Positions 32,662 through 41,790 are shown, counted from the first letter of the stretch. The stretch: DNA of 64,000 bases from Pseudoduganella lurida (GCF_007830455.1 NZ_VLLB01000003.1:372001-436000), one strand, 5' to 3'. Numbers and translations are program-made. The notes: a model not told the origin generated them from the letters alone.

Positions 32662-34887
32662 ATGATGAAACTGTCCAAGATGCACAAGCGTCTCCTTGCT
32701 CTGACGGCCGCCCTGCCGATGGCCGCCATGGCCCAGGATGCCACCCAGTCCAGCACGCAGGCGAATGCCCAGCAGAACGCCGCCAGCGGCCAGCTGGAAA
32801 CGGTGACCGTGACGGCGCAGCGCCGTACCGAGAACATCAAGGATGTGCCGGTGTCCGTGTCCACCATCGCCAACGAGAAGCTGGACGTGATCCTGTCCGG
32901 CGGCGAGGACGTGCGCGTCCTGTCCGGCAAGGTGCCGAGCCTGAACATCGAATCGTCGACCGGCCGCGTGTTCCCGCGCTTCTACATCCGCGGCTACGGC
33001 AATGCCGACTTCTCGATCTTCGCTTCGCAGCCCGTCTCGCTGATCTATGACGACGTGGTGCAGGAGAACCCGATCCTGAAGGGTTACCCGATGTACGACC
33101 TGGCCAACGTGGAAGTGCTGCGCGGCCCGCAGGGCACGCTGTTCGGCCGCAACACGCCGGCCGGCGTGGTGAAGTTCGAATCGGCCAAGCCGAGCCTGAA
33201 GGGCACGGAAGGCTACTACAACTTCTCCGTTGCCTCGCACGGCACCACCAACGTCGAAGCGGCCGCCAACGTGCCGCTGTCGAACGAATGGGCGGTGCGC
33301 GTCTCCACGCTGCGCCAGCACCGCGATGACTACGTGTCGAACGGCCTGGCGGGCGACGGCAAGGACAGCCTGGAAGGCTACAACGAACACGCCGAACGCG
33401 TGCAGGTGCTGTACCAGCCGAACGGCACGTTCAACGCGCTGTTCAACATCCACCAGCGCACCACCGAAGGCAGCGCCCGTCTGTTCCGCGCCAACATCAT
33501 CAAGAAGGGCACCAACAGCTTCGTCGACAACTTCGACGACGGCACGGTGTTCACCAACGGCCAGAACTACCAGAACCTGACGACGCGCGGCGGCAGCCTG
33601 CGCCTGTCGTGGGACCTGGGCGGCGTGAAGCTGTACTCGGTCACCGGCTATGAAACCATCGCCGAATACAACAGCCGCGGCGACATCGACGGCGGCTACA
33701 ACGGCGGCCCCGGCGTGGTGCCGTTCCAGGTCGAGACGGCCTCCGTGCTGCCGGACCTGAAGCAGTACTCGCAGGAGTTCCGTGTCGAATCGAAGAACGA
33801 AGGTCCGCTGAACTGGCAGGCCGGCGTGTACTACTTCGACGAAGACGCCACCGGCGGCAGCGACAACTTCAACTCGACGACCGGCGTGCGCACCAGCCGC
33901 GTGCTGAGCAACCAGAAGAACAAGGCCTGGGCCGCGTTCGGTTCGGTGAACTACGCCGTGACGGACGCACTGACCGTGCGCGGCGGCGTGCGCTACACGA
34001 ACGACAAGAAGGATTTCCACACGATCGAAGCCTCCGGCACCACGCTGCAGGGCCCGTCGACGATCAACTCGGAAAAGCACAAGACCAACTGGGATCTGTC
34101 GGCAACCTACGCGATCAACCAGGACGTGTCGGCCTACGCCCGCGTGGCGACCGGCTTCCGTGCCCCGTCGATCGGCGCGCCGTCGGCCTCCGGCCCGGCC
34201 ACCATCGCCGATGCGGAAACCATCACCTCGTATGAAGCCGGCATCAAGGCGGACCTGCTGAACCGCCGTGCCCGCGCTTCGCTGTCGATCTTCGACTACG
34301 ACGTGAAGAACCAGCAGCTGACGGTCGTCGGCGGCAATTCGAACGTGACCGCGCTGATCAACGCCGACAAGACCAAGGGCCGCGGCATCGAAGCGGAAAT
34401 CGAAGGTTTCGTCACGCCGGACTTCAAGCTGGCCGCCTCGACCAGCTACAACTACACGAAGATCGACGATCCTTCGCTGTCCGTGAACCGCTGCGCTTCG
34501 TGCACGATCCTCGATCCGATCAATGCTGCCGGCCGCGTCGTCATCAACGGCAATGCGCTGCCGCAGGCACCGAAGTGGATCGTCAACCTGTCCGGCCGCT
34601 ACAACTGGCCGCTGGCAGAGGGCAACCTGTTCGTGCTGACCGACTGGTCGTACCGCAGCAAGGTCAACTTCTTCCTGTACGAAGCGGCCGAGTTCACCGG
34701 CAAGCCGCTGACGGAAGGCGGCCTGCGCGTGGGCTACAACTGGGCGGGCGGCAAGTATGAAGTGGCTGCCTTCGGCCGCAACATCACCGACCAGCAGCGC
34801 ATCACCGGCGCCATCGACTTCAACAACCTGACGGGCTTCATCAACGAGCCGCGTCAATGGGGTGTGCAAGTGAAGGGCGCCTTCTAA
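32662..34887 (+). CDS. TonB-dependent outer-membrane receptor
   Basis: The protein has 741 residues. A signal peptide ends near AAMAQ, followed by a TonB-box-like VTVTAQRR and a plug domain (YIRGYGNADF, VEVLRGPQGTLFGRNTPAGVV). The 22-strand barrel ends in the terminal aromatic (VQVKGAF). It imports a ligand across the outer membrane using TonB energy. The plug resembles the large group of receptors found in environmental Proteobacteria for siderophores, sugars or lipids, and the ligand is unknown. It stands alone between tRNA-Asn copies 2 and 3. A ribosome site CAGGAAAA precedes ATG 32662. Confidence 0.93.
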   Translation: MMKLSKMHKRLLALTAALPMAAMAQDATQSSTQANAQQNAASGQLETVTVTAQRRTENIKDVPVSVSTIANEKLDVILSGGEDVRVLSGKVPSLNIESSTGRVFPRFYIRGYGNADFSIFASQPVSLIYDDVVQENPILKGYPMYDLANVEVLRGPQGTLFGRNTPAGVVKFESAKPSLKGTEGYYNFSVASHGTTNVEAAANVPLSNEWAVRVSTLRQHRDDYVSNGLAGDGKDSLEGYNEHAERVQVLYQPNGTFNALFNIHQRTTEGSARLFRANIIKKGTNSFVDNFDDGTVFTNGQNYQNLTTRGGSLRLSWDLGGVKLYSVTGYETIAEYNSRGDIDGGYNGGPGVVPFQVETASVLPDLKQYSQEFRVESKNEGPLNWQAGVYYFDEDATGGSDNFNSTTGVRTSRVLSNQKNKAWAAFGSVNYAVTDALTVRGGVRYTNDKKDFHTIEASGTTLQGPSTINSEKHKTNWDLSATYAINQDVSAYARVATGFRAPSIGAPSASGPATIADAETITSYEAGIKADLLNRRARASLSIFDYDVKNQQLTVVGGNSNVTALINADKTKGRGIEAEIEGFVTPDFKLAASTSYNYTKIDDPSLSVNRCASCTILDPINAAGRVVINGNALPQAPKWIVNLSGRYNWPLAEGNLFVLTDWSYRSKVNFFLYEAAEFTGKPLTEGGLRVGYNWAGGKYEVAAFGRNITDQQRITGAIDFNNLTGFINEPRQWGVQVKGAF

Positions 34888-34902
34888 AGGCGAGCGGCTG
34901 GC

Positions 34903-34920
34903 ACGGGGGACAGTATTCCC
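34903..34920. repeat. Degenerate GGGGGACAGTATTCCC element
   Basis: The gap after the TonB receptor contains GGGGGACAGTATTCCC, sharing the GGGGACAG core of the other intergenic palindromes in the window. Only half of the symmetry is kept. Confidence 0.4.
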
Positions 34921-34949
34921 TTGCCAGCAGCAAACCGGGCCGCTATAAT
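34921..34949 (+). promoter_or_regulatory. Promoter of tRNA-Asn copy 3
   Basis: TTGCCA (34921-34926), a 17-base spacer and TATAAT (34944-34949) are followed by the same GC-rich discriminator as copy 2. Confidence 0.8.
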
Positions 34950-34960
34950 GCGGCCTCTTT

Positions 34961-35036
34961 TCCCTGATAGCTCAGTCGGTAGAGCGACGGACTGTTAATC
35001 CGCAGGTCCCTGGTTCGAGTCCAGGTCGGGGAGCCA
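34961..35036 (+). tRNA. tRNA-Asn (anticodon GTT), copy 3
   Basis: The gene is identical to copies 1 and 2 across 76 bases with encoded CCA. The leader from the -10 onward is identical to copy 2, but the sequence beyond the -10 differs. A terminator hairpin follows. Confidence 0.98.
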
Positions 35037-35052
35037 GAATTTAGCAAGCACG

Positions 35053-35081
35053 AAGCCCAGCCCGCAACGGTTGGGCTTTTT
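35053..35081 (+). terminator. Terminator of tRNA-Asn copy 3
   Basis: The stem AAGCCCAGCC / GGTTGGGCTT (one G-T pair) is followed by T residues. It resembles the copy 1 terminator. Confidence 0.82.
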
Positions 35082-35109
35082 GCTTTACGGGACAATCGGG
35101 GGAAACGAC

Positions 35110-35358
35110 ATGGACAACGACGATCAGCGCTACCTGGTGCAACAGAACAAGATCAGCGACGGCGACACGAAACCGCCCGTCTTCGCGAAGGTCATGCGCA
35201 GCAAGGAGGGCGTCTTCGAGGGCGTCTCCTTCATCCGCAACAAGGACAAGGCCACCGTGATGACGGTGGCGCAGGCGCAGGAAGTCATCGACTGGGCCGC
35301 GAAGAAGAAGGCGGCTGCCAGGGAATACGTGACGAAGATTATCTGCCTGGGGCAGTGA
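35110..35358 (+). CDS. Small protein of unknown function
   Basis: The protein has 82 residues, is highly charged and lacks a signal peptide or membrane helix. I do not recognise the family. The middle (FAKVMRSKEGVFEGVSFIRNKDKATVMTVAQAQEVIDWA) looks like a compact soluble fold. A GGGGGAAAC stretch 5-12 bases upstream of ATG 35110 is an acceptable ribosome site, and the codon use is like its neighbours, so the gene is probably real. It sits alone after tRNA-Asn copy 3 and before a long hairpin and terminator. Confidence 0.6.
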   Translation: MDNDDQRYLVQQNKISDGDTKPPVFAKVMRSKEGVFEGVSFIRNKDKATVMTVAQAQEVIDWAAKKKAAAREYVTKIICLGQ

Positions 35359-35379
35359 GGCATCGCACTGCGTAAAACA

Positions 35380-35462
35380 AGGCGCTGTCACCGCAGCCTG
35401 TGGAAACCACGGCGTCCCGCCAGTGGTCGGGCCCGATGCCACAACGTGCGGTGACAGCGCCT
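35380..35462. repeat. Long-loop hairpin (16-bp perfect arms)
   Basis: AGGCGCTGTCACCGCA at 35380-35395 is the exact reverse complement of 35447-35462. The 51-base loop contains smaller self-complementary parts. It lies between two converging genes and is immediately followed by a terminator, so it may be an RNA structure at the 3' end of the small gene or a mobile palindromic element. Confidence 0.65.
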
Positions 35463-35466
35463 AAAG

Positions 35467-35495
35467 CAAAGCCCGGCTCGCACAGCCGGGCTTTG
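35467..35495. terminator. Bidirectional terminator
   Basis: A perfect 12-bp stem CAAAGCCCGGCT / AGCCGGGCTTTG with a 5-base loop lies between the converging small-protein and PfpI genes. Confidence 0.8.
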
Positions 35496-35514
35496 TCGTT
35501 ACAGCGGACCTGGA

Positions 35515-36063
35515 TCAGCCGCCCGTCAGCTGCTGCAGGATGGCCTTGTTGAAGGCCGGGATATCGTCCGGCTTGCGGCTGGTGACCAGCTTGCCGTCGA
35601 CGACGACCTGCTCATCGGTCCACTCGGCACCCGCGTTCTGCAGGTCCAGCCGCAGGGTCGGCCAGCTGGTCAGGCGCTTGCCCTTGGCGAGGCCGGCGTC
35701 GATCAGCGTCCACGGGCCGTGGCAGATCGCCGCGACCGGCTTGTCCGCCGCGCCGAATGCGCGGATGAACGCGATCGATTCCTTCGACTGGCGCAGCTTG
35801 TCCGGGTTGGCCACGCCGCCCGGCAGCACCAGCGCATCGTAGTCGCCTGCGACGGCATCCTCGACCGCCAGTTCCACGCCGAATTTCTTGTCGGGGTCCA
35901 GCTGGTCGAAGCCCTGGACCTGTTCGCCCTTGGCCTTCGGCGACACCAGCGTCACCTGCGCGCCGTGCTCTTCCAGGAAGGTGCGTGGTCCCGTGTATTC
36001 CACCTGCTCCACCCCGTCCGTCATGAGGATGGCGATCTTCTTGCCATTCAGTTCTGTTGCCAT
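35515..36063 (-). CDS. PfpI/DJ-1 family protein (YhbO-like protease/deglycase)
   Basis: The protein has 182 residues. The DJ-1/PfpI fold is shown by the nucleophile elbow AAICHGPW (Cys about 108), DGVEQVEYTGPR near the N-terminus and VLPGGVANPDKLR. Members are reported as stress-related proteases or glyoxal-detoxifying deglycases, and which activity applies is debated. The start ATG 36063 has a strong GGAAGGAG site upstream. It converges on the small unknown gene. Confidence 0.92.
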   Translation of the reverse strand: MATELNGKKIAILMTDGVEQVEYTGPRTFLEEHGAQVTLVSPKAKGEQVQGFDQLDPDKKFGVELAVEDAVAGDYDALVLPGGVANPDKLRQSKESIAFIRAFGAADKPVAAICHGPWTLIDAGLAKGKRLTSWPTLRLDLQNAGAEWTDEQVVVDGKLVTSRKPDDIPAFNKAILQQLTGG

Positions 36064-36185
36064 CGTGTTTCTCCTTCCATTGATGAGAATGCGAAACTGA
36101 ATGGTGCCACGATGCGCACCGCGCCGATGTGCGCGCACGAACACTTCAGGACTGAAGTATCTTTCAGGTGGCGGGGAACGGTCGG

Positions 36186-36220
36186 GCCCGTGTCCTGGTG
36201 CCTGGCACCAGGACACGGGC
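36186..36220. repeat. Perfect 17-bp-arm palindrome with TGGTGCCTGGCACCA core
   Basis: GCCCGTGTCCTGGTGCC (36186-36202) pairs perfectly with 36204-36220 around a single T. It lies in the 169-base gap between the pfpI-like gene and the unknown membrane protein. The GTGTCC...GGTGCC composition ties it to the other palindromes. Confidence 0.8.
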
Positions 36221-36232
36221 TGAACCGGATGC

Positions 36233-36925
36233 CTAGTCGGCGCGGCAGGCGGGTTCGGCCGGCGCGGCGGCGCAGATGCGGGCGCGGCACACGCGGTGTT
36301 CTTCGCCGGGCAGCGTGGCACAGCGCCCCAGCATGGCGGCCGTGTCGGCGATGGGGGGCGTTTCGCGGTGGCGCTTGCCCGCATTGGCATGGGCCACCAG
36401 TGCGGCCAGCAGCGTGACGTCGCTGTCCTGGGAAGGTGCCGCGGTTGGACGGGCAGGGGCAGGGGGATTGTTGCGCACGGGTGGTTTGATGCGCGCGACG
36501 GGTTCCTTGCGTGGCGGTTTGACGGAAGGCTTGCGCGGCGCCGGTTCGCTGCGCATGACGACGGAGGCAATCGGCGTCGTCGCCAGCGCCGCTGCCGCGA
36601 CCTGCCGCGTGGTTTCGCCAGGCGGCGGCGTGTCGTTGATGATTGCCGCCGCTTCCGGCTCAGCGGGCGGTGCCGGATGGGCGGCAAGCGGCGGGGCGGG
36701 TGACGTGGCTGGCGGCAGGGCTGCCCCGCGCAGTGGATCCTGCACCAGCAGCGGCGACGGCCCGCTCAGTACCCACCACGCCAGCAGCAGCGCCAGCAGT
36801 AGCCCGCCCGCACCGATGAACGCGGCGCCACGCGCACCGGGGGTGGTGGTACGGCGGGGCGCCGCCACCGCCCGCTGCTCCAGGCTGGCCAGGATGCCCT
36901 TGCCGGGTTTTGACGTATCCACCAT
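36233..36925 (-). CDS. Proline-rich single-pass membrane protein of unknown function
   Basis: The protein has 230 residues. I do not recognise a family. A cytoplasmic N-terminus (KPGKGILASLEQRA) is followed by one transmembrane helix at about 37-58 (GAGGLLLALLLAWWVLSG). A long Pro/Ala/Arg-rich linker leads to a small C-terminal domain with several cysteines (GRCATLPGEEHRVCRARICAA...PAC), probably in the periplasm. GGAGGTGC precedes ATG 36925. It is divergent from the M15 peptidase and T6SS locus, so it could be a T6SS accessory, but that is only a positional guess. Confidence 0.6.
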   Translation of the reverse strand: MVDTSKPGKGILASLEQRAVAAPRRTTTPGARGAAFIGAGGLLLALLLAWWVLSGPSPLLVQDPLRGAALPPATSPAPPLAAHPAPPAEPEAAAIINDTPPPGETTRQVAAAALATTPIASVVMRSEPAPRKPSVKPPRKEPVARIKPPVRNNPPAPARPTAAPSQDSDVTLLAALVAHANAGKRHRETPPIADTAAMLGRCATLPGEEHRVCRARICAAAPAEPACRAD

Positions 36926-37044
36926 GCACCTCCAAAGCTTGATATAGGCGTCCTCTACAGTGCGGTTCGACCGGTACGATGATCGATCCGCCCCGCTCGT
37001 TAGTGTCGCGCGGGCATCATCGGCTGGCCTTGACGGAGCGCACC

Positions 37045-37875
37045 ATGTTTCTCGTTTCGATGCTGCTGTTGTTTGCCGCTGCCTGCGTGGCCGGCTGGCT
37101 GCTGATGTTCCCGGCGGGCCGCGATGCGCTGGGTGCCTCACTACTGGGGCTGGGGCGCGGGATCGAACATCGCTGGCGCGGAATGGCCCGGCATGGCGTG
37201 CGCGGCGCGCGGTCCGTGAGCGACAGAGCGGCCGGCATCCTCGTCACCGTCATCGCGTGGGCGCGGCATCATGCGCTGCTGTCGGGTAGCGCGGCGGCCC
37301 TGGTGCTCGTGCCGCCGCTGCTCGCCCTGTTCCTGGGCGGGCGCGCGGCGCTGCCGGATGCCGGCACGGGCGAACGCGCCGTCGACGAGCAGATCGCCTC
37401 GCTGCTGCGCGGCGAGCGGCTGGTGGCGCCGCCGCCGTTGCCGCCGGCCGTCTTCACGACGGCGGAGGTCACGCTGTTGCGTCCGCAACTGGCGGGCGCG
37501 AACCGCAACTGGGACCTGCTCGATCCGGACTTCACCCAGCGCCTGCTGCTCGTCTTCAAGGTGATGCGCGAGCAGTACGGCTATGAAATGGTGCTGCTGG
37601 AAGGCTATCGCAGTCCCGCGCGCCAGAACGAGCTGGCCGATGCCGGCAGCCACGTGACGAATGCCCGCGCCTTCCAGAGCTGGCACCAGTTCGGCCTGGC
37701 CGGCGACTGCGCCTTCCTGCGCGACGGCAAGGTGGTGATTTCCGAACGGGACCCCTGGGCGATGCGCGGCTACCAGCTGTATGGCCAGGTGGCCGAGGCG
37801 GCCGGGCTGACATGGGGCGGGCGCTGGAAGCTGTTGGATTTCGGTCACGTCGAACTGCCGAACCGGCGGCGCTGA
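37045..37875 (+). CDS. M15-family peptidoglycan peptidase (TagX-like) next to T6SS genes
   Basis: The protein has about 276 residues. Two hydrophobic segments (about 1-20 and 75-98) anchor it in the membrane. The C-terminal domain has the M15 (VanY/D-Ala-D-Ala or L-Ala-D-Glu peptidase) zinc motifs SWHQFGLAGDCAF and DFGHVEL, with the signature LLEGYRSPARQNELA. TagX of Acinetobacter is an M15-type endopeptidase that helps T6SS cross the cell wall. The position 93 bases before tssM supports such a role, which remains an inference. The ATG 37045 has GGAG upstream; an earlier ATG at 36979 is possible. Confidence 0.82.
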   Translation: MFLVSMLLLFAAACVAGWLLMFPAGRDALGASLLGLGRGIEHRWRGMARHGVRGARSVSDRAAGILVTVIAWARHHALLSGSAAALVLVPPLLALFLGGRAALPDAGTGERAVDEQIASLLRGERLVAPPPLPPAVFTTAEVTLLRPQLAGANRNWDLLDPDFTQRLLLVFKVMREQYGYEMVLLEGYRSPARQNELADAGSHVTNARAFQSWHQFGLAGDCAFLRDGKVVISERDPWAMRGYQLYGQVAEAAGLTWGGRWKLLDFGHVELPNRRR

Positions 37876-37968
37876 GCGGTCCGGCGCACTGCACAGGTTG
37901 CGCAACGTCAATAAATTGCCCTAGGGCAGGTGGCACCATCATCCGATCCGAACCACGCGGGTGCCGCC

Positions 37969-40900
37969 ATGATGCGCAGACTCTGGATCTTCCTGACCGA
38001 CTCCCGCCACCTCACCGTGCTGGGCCTGGTGGCACTGGCAGCCATCTACTACCTGGGGGGGGAGGCGCTGGAACTGGCGCTCGTCTGGGCGATTGCTGCC
38101 ACCGCCGTCACGCTGCTGGCGTGGCTGCTGGTCTGGTGGTTGCGCCGCCGCCTGGCCACGCGCCGCGCCGCCACGCTGGAAGGGGCGATCGAGGCGACGG
38201 CCGGCACGCCCGAGGGCACGGCCGAACGCGGCGACCTGCACGTGCTGCGCACCGGCCTGCTGGGCGCCATCGACACCATCCGCACGTCGAAACTGGGCAT
38301 CCGTTCCGGCAGCCGCGCGCTCTACGAACTGCCGTGGTACATGATCATCGGGAACCCGGCGGCCGGCAAGAGCAGCGCCATCGTCAACTCGGGCCTGCAG
38401 TTTCCCATCGCCGAAGCGAAGGTGGTGCAGGGCGTGGGCGGCACGCGCAACTGCGACTGGTTCTTCACCACCGAGGGCATCCTGCTCGACACGGCCGGCC
38501 GCTATTCCGTCGAGGACGAGCACCGCGGCGAATGGCACGGCTTCCTGGACCTGCTGAAGAAGCACCGCGCGCGCGCCCCCGTCAACGGCATCCTCATCGC
38601 GGTCAGCATCGCCGAACTGCGCGGCGCCGATGCCGATGCCGGCCTGCGGCTGGCACGCAGCCTGCGCAAGCGCGTGCAGGACCTGATCGAGCGGCTGGAG
38701 ATCTTCGCGCCCGTCTACGTGGTGTTCACCAAGGCCGACCTGGTGGCCGGCTTCTCGGAGTTCTTCGCCTGGTTCGAGAAGGGCGAACGGGAACGCGCCT
38801 GGGGCGCCACCATGCCCTACCAGCGCAGGACCGGCACGCAGGAGATCCTCGCCTTCTTCGACCAGGCCTTCGACGAGCTGCACGAGGGCCTGAAGGAGAC
38901 CTGCATCGCCAACCTCACGCTGCAGCGCCGTGGCGAACTGCCGGCCGGCGTGCTGACGTTCCCGCTGGAGTTCGCGTCGCTGCGCGTGCCGCTGCGCGCC
39001 TTCCTGGCCACGCTGTTCGAGGAAAACCCGTTCCAGTTCAAGCCCCTGTTCCGCGGCTTCTACTTCACCAGCGCGCTGCAGGAAGGCGTGCCGGCCTGTA
39101 CCCAGTCGCAGCGCGTGGCCGAACGCTTCCACCTGTCGTTCGACGCGGCGGCACGCGCCCAGGAGGGCGTGCGCCAGACCGGCTACTTCCTGCTCGACCT
39201 GTTCCGCAAGGTGATCTTCGAGGACCGCAACCTGGTGTCGCAATATGCCAGCCGCGCCAGGCTGCAGTGGAAATATGCCGGTTTCGTGGCGGTGGCCGTG
39301 GTGCTGGGCGTGTCGCTGGCCGGCTGGAGCTGGTCGTATCTCGCCAACCGGCAGCTGCTGGCCACCGTGCAGGCCGACCTGGACAAGGTCGTCCGGCTGC
39401 AGGACCGCCGGCTCGACCTGCAGCCCCGCCTGCAGGCACTGGAGCTGCTGCAGGACCGCATCGAACAGCTGGAGCGCTACCGCCACGAACGCCCGCTGGC
39501 GCTCGGCCTCGGCCTGTACCAGGGCGAACTGCTGGAGCGCAAGCTGCGCGAGGAATTCTTCGGCGGCATCCGCGAAGTGATGATCAAGCCGGTGGCCGCC
39601 AGCCTCGAAGCGCTGCTGTACGAGATGAACGCGAATCCCGACCAGCTGGCGGTGCCCGCCGCGAAAGGCGCGCAGCCGCCATCGGCCACGCGCGCCTATG
39701 CCGATGCTTCGCCAGCGAATGTCGAGGATGCGTACAACGCGCTGAAGACCTACCTGATGCTGGCCGATCCCGCGCACGTGGAGCCGGGCCACCTGAACGA
39801 CCAGCTGACGCGCTTCTGGCGCGGCTGGCTGGAAGCGAACCGCGGCGCGATGCCGCGCGAGCAGATGATCCGCAGCGCCGAGCGCCTGCTGACGTTCCAC
39901 CTGGCGCAGGCGCGCGACCCGTCCTGGCCGCGCATCGAACAGAAGCTGGCGCTGGTGGACACGGCGCGCGACAACCTGCGCCGCGTGGTGCGCGGCATGC
40001 CGGCGCGCGACCGCGTGTACGCCGAGATCCGTGCCCGCGCCGCCACGCGCTTCCCGGCGATGACGGTGGGCCGCATCGTCGGCGAACAGGACAGCGCGCT
40101 GATCGCGGGCAGCCACGCGATCTCCGGCACGTTCACCCGCGAGGCCTGGGAAAAATACGTGGAGGGTGCGATCCGCGAGGCGTCGGCAAAGGAACTGCAA
40201 AGCACCGACTGGGTCCTGAAGACCGCCAGCCACGACGACCTGACCCTGGAGGGCAGCCCGGAACAGATCCAGAAGCACCTGGTGGACCTGTACAAGGCGG
40301 ACTACGTGAAGGAGTGGCAGAAGTTCGTGCAGGGCATCGCGATTGCCGACATGAACGGCTTCAATGGCGCCGTCGCGGCGATGAACCGTCTCGGCGATCC
40401 GCAGTCCTCGCCCATCGCGAAGATCCTCACCACCATCAACGAGCAGACCGCGTGGGACAACCCGGGCGAGATGAACGCGCGCATGAAGGAGGCGCAGACC
40501 GGGTTCGTCAACTGGATCAAGACGCACATCCTGCGCCGCGCGCCATCGCCGGTCAGTTCGAACGTGAACGTCAACATCCAGCTCGACACAAGCCGCTTCG
40601 AAAAAGTGATGGGACCAATCGGCCGCGAGTTCGCGCCCGTGTCCCGTATCGTTGCCACCCGCGACCGCGACGGTTCGCTGCTGCGCTCCTACCTCGATGC
40701 GCTGTCGCGCTTACGCACGCGCCTGAACCAGCTGAAGAACCAGGGCGATCCCGGTCCCGGCGCCAAGCAGTTCATGCAGCAGACGCTGGAGGGCAGCGGC
40801 TCGGAACTGGCCGATGCGCTGCGCTTCGTCGACGAGCAGATGCTCAACGGGATCGGCGAGTCGCAAAAGGCCGCCGTGCGGCCGCTGCTGGTGCGCCCGC

Positions 40901-41790
40901 TGATGCAGACGTTTGCCGTGATCGTGGCGCCGGCCGAAGCGGAGATCAACAAGACCTGGCTGGCGCAGGTGTACGAGCCGTTCAGCCGCACGCTGGCCAG
41001 CAAGTATCCGTTCACGCCGTCGGCCCGCATCGAGGCCAGCCAGGCCGAGATCGCCCAGTTCTTCGGGCCGGACGGGCTGGTGGCCAGGTTCGTCAACACG
41101 TCGATGGGACCACTGGTGGTGCGGCGCGGCGACGTGCTGGCGCCGCGCACCTGGGCCGACATGGGCATCACGCTGCAGCCGCAGGCCGTGCAGCGCTTCC
41201 CGGCGTGGATCGCGCCGGCCGGTGCCGGCGGCGTGCAATCGGCCACGGCGCAGACGGTGTTCCAGCTGCTGCCGATTCCCGCCAGCGGCGTGCTCGAATA
41301 CACGGTGGAGATCGACGGCCAGCAGCTGCGCTACCGGAACACGCCGCCGCAGTGGGCCAGCATGGTCCATCCCGGCGCGCAGGGCGTGCCCGGCGCACGC
41401 ATCACGGCCGTCGCCTTCGATGGCCGCACGATCGAACTGTTCAACGAGCCGGGCGGGTTCGGCCTGAAGCGGATGATCGATGCGGCCACCAGGCAGCGCA
41501 AGGAGGGCGGCGTGCACGAACTGCGCTGGAGTGCCGGCGGGGTCACCGTGGCGGTCGATCTGCGCATCACCAGCAGCCCCGCCGTGAATGCCGGCGGCGC
41601 CGCGCCGGGAGCGGGCTTTTCCGGCATGCGGCTGCCGGAGACCATCGTCGGCACCGGCACGCCGGCGCTCGCTGCGCCGGTGGCCACCAGTCCTGCGGCG
41701 CCGGTGGTGCCCGCAGCGGGTGCCAAGGTCATCAACGCCGCCATCCCCATCAACACCGTCAATGCAGCCAACGCAGGAGGACTCCAGTGA
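37969..41790 (+). CDS. tssM: TssM (IcmF), T6SS inner-membrane scaffold
   Basis: The protein has about 1273 residues. Two N-terminal transmembrane helices come first. A cytoplasmic NTPase-like domain with Walker A GNPAAGKSS (about 128-136) follows, then a third helix at about 435-455 and a large periplasmic IcmF/DUF1215 region. TssM with TssL and TssJ forms the membrane complex through which the tail passes. The Walker A lysine is intact. ATG 37969 is preferred; a GTG at 37930 is possible. The stop overlaps the tagF GTG by 4 bases. Confidence 0.95.
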   Translation: MMRRLWIFLTDSRHLTVLGLVALAAIYYLGGEALELALVWAIAATAVTLLAWLLVWWLRRRLATRRAATLEGAIEATAGTPEGTAERGDLHVLRTGLLGAIDTIRTSKLGIRSGSRALYELPWYMIIGNPAAGKSSAIVNSGLQFPIAEAKVVQGVGGTRNCDWFFTTEGILLDTAGRYSVEDEHRGEWHGFLDLLKKHRARAPVNGILIAVSIAELRGADADAGLRLARSLRKRVQDLIERLEIFAPVYVVFTKADLVAGFSEFFAWFEKGERERAWGATMPYQRRTGTQEILAFFDQAFDELHEGLKETCIANLTLQRRGELPAGVLTFPLEFASLRVPLRAFLATLFEENPFQFKPLFRGFYFTSALQEGVPACTQSQRVAERFHLSFDAAARAQEGVRQTGYFLLDLFRKVIFEDRNLVSQYASRARLQWKYAGFVAVAVVLGVSLAGWSWSYLANRQLLATVQADLDKVVRLQDRRLDLQPRLQALELLQDRIEQLERYRHERPLALGLGLYQGELLERKLREEFFGGIREVMIKPVAASLEALLYEMNANPDQLAVPAAKGAQPPSATRAYADASPANVEDAYNALKTYLMLADPAHVEPGHLNDQLTRFWRGWLEANRGAMPREQMIRSAERLLTFHLAQARDPSWPRIEQKLALVDTARDNLRRVVRGMPARDRVYAEIRARAATRFPAMTVGRIVGEQDSALIAGSHAISGTFTREAWEKYVEGAIREASAKELQSTDWVLKTASHDDLTLEGSPEQIQKHLVDLYKADYVKEWQKFVQGIAIADMNGFNGAVAAMNRLGDPQSSPIAKILTTINEQTAWDNPGEMNARMKEAQTGFVNWIKTHILRRAPSPVSSNVNVNIQLDTSRFEKVMGPIGREFAPVSRIVATRDRDGSLLRSYLDALSRLRTRLNQLKNQGDPGPGAKQFMQQTLEGSGSELADALRFVDEQMLNGIGESQKAAVRPLLVRPLMQTFAVIVAPAEAEINKTWLAQVYEPFSRTLASKYPFTPSARIEASQAEIAQFFGPDGLVARFVNTSMGPLVVRRGDVLAPRTWADMGITLQPQAVQRFPAWIAPAGAGGVQSATAQTVFQLLPIPASGVLEYTVEIDGQQLRYRNTPPQWASMVHPGAQGVPGARITAVAFDGRTIELFNEPGGFGLKRMIDAATRQRKEGGVHELRWSAGGVTVAVDLRITSSPAVNAGGAAPGAGFSGMRLPETIVGTGTPALAAPVATSPAAPVVPAAGAKVINAAIPINTVNAANAGGLQ

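Noticed and set aside
27342..35036. Integrative element or prophage at tRNA-Asn
   Set aside because: There is no integrase, excisionase or phage gene, and the repeats are complete tRNA genes with their own promoters and terminators instead of short attachment fragments.
37939..40527. Very long open frame antisense to tssM (862 codons)
   Set aside because: It is a shadow of the high-GC tssM coding frame, with an Arg/Gln/Val/His-heavy composition, no recognisable motif and no ribosome site.
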